A stretch of 6,272 nt of DNA, taken from the NCBI GenBank assembly GCA_944386965.1, contig CALXDE010000075.1, positions 1-6,272 on the forward strand. Reading direction: 5' to 3'. The notes under the pieces were generated by a model that had not been told where the DNA came from, searched no databases, and worked only from the letters and a program-made list of their open reading frames with translations. This DNA is from an uncultured Oscillospiraceae bacterium. GTDB taxonomy: Bacteria; Bacillota_A; Clostridia; Oscillospirales; Oscillospiraceae. Of the stretch, positions 6,197-6,272 are shown piece after piece; position 1 is the first letter of the stretch, and each line of letters begins with the position of its first letter. A program made the position numbers and the translations under genes.

Positions 6197-6225
6197 AGTA
6201 TAGCACTTTGCATAACTAAAGTGAA
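6197..6225 (-). promoter_or_regulatory. Sigma-A-type promoter of the permease-hydantoinase operon
   Basis: On the minus strand TTCACT (rc of 6220-6225) is the -35 box, with 4 of 6 bases matching TTGACA. TATACT (rc of 6197-6202) is the -10 box, with 5 of 6 matching TATAAT. The spacer is 17 bp. Transcription would start near 6190, giving a leader of about 57 bases before the permease ATG. No other good promoter is seen between the four operon genes. Confidence 0.75.
6204..6223. promoter_or_regulatory. Dyad inside the promoter, possible operator
   Basis: CACTTT (6204-6209) and AAAGTG (6218-6223) are perfect inverted half-sites separated by eight bases. The dyad lies between the -10 and -35 boxes and overlaps the -35, where a bound dimer would block RNA polymerase. 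The short half-sites leave chance occurrence possible. No regulator gene is complete in the window. Confidence 0.4.
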
Positions 6226-6272
6226 TAGTCGCAGGGGCAGAAAAGGCTGGGGAGGTGGATGTCCATATGTAC

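Noticed and set aside
6251..6272. Possible start of a divergent + strand gene: GGAGG (6251-6254 region) followed by ATG at 6259 or 6267
   Set aside because: Only a few codons are in the window, and spacing to either ATG (3 or 11 bases) is not ideal; nothing can be concluded without the next sequence.

Overview
The window looks like a piece of a GC-rich Clostridia chromosome (Bacillota), probably Oscillospirales, of the Flavonifractor or Intestinimonas type. The clues are strong AGGAGG-type ribosome binding sites, GTG and ATG starts, tight gene packing, and protein sequences typical of that group. The taxonomic placement is an impression, not a measured match.

Layout: positions 1-182 (+) hold the last 59 codons of a sensor histidine kinase. 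Positions 183-1418 contain no convincing protein gene. This interval lies between two converging transcription units and holds a strong + strand terminator (325-376), a GC-rich block (about 540-1214) that looks non-coding and may be a copy of a dispersed element, and an AT-rich strip with short direct repeats (1215-1372). An 18-bp hairpin (1373-1413) follows directly on the end of the operon.

Positions 1419-6133 are a four-gene operon on the minus strand. In transcription order it encodes an NCS1-family permease related to cytosine permease CodB (6133-4847), a DUF917 / S-methyl-thiohydantoin desulfurase-like protein (4807-3713), a HyuA-type ATP-dependent hydantoinase/oxoprolinase subunit (3713-2157), and an Asp/Glu/hydantoin racemase (2138-1419). 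The second and third genes overlap by one base (TAATG), and the third and fourth are 18 bases apart. A promoter (TTCACT, 17 bp, TATACT) lies at 6197-6225. It carries a dyad that could be an operator, and the leader carries a hairpin with a T-rich tract.

Together the genes read as an uptake and ring-opening pathway. The permease would bring in a small cyclic amide or imide (hydantoin-, pyrimidine- or lactam-like), the racemase would interconvert enantiomers at the ring carbon, and the HyuA-like ATPase with the DUF917 protein would carry out the ATP-linked or sulfur/ring chemistry. No HyuB subunit and no N-carbamoyl amidohydrolase is present here. The real substrate, and whether DUF917 replaces HyuB as partner of HyuA, are the open and most interesting questions.
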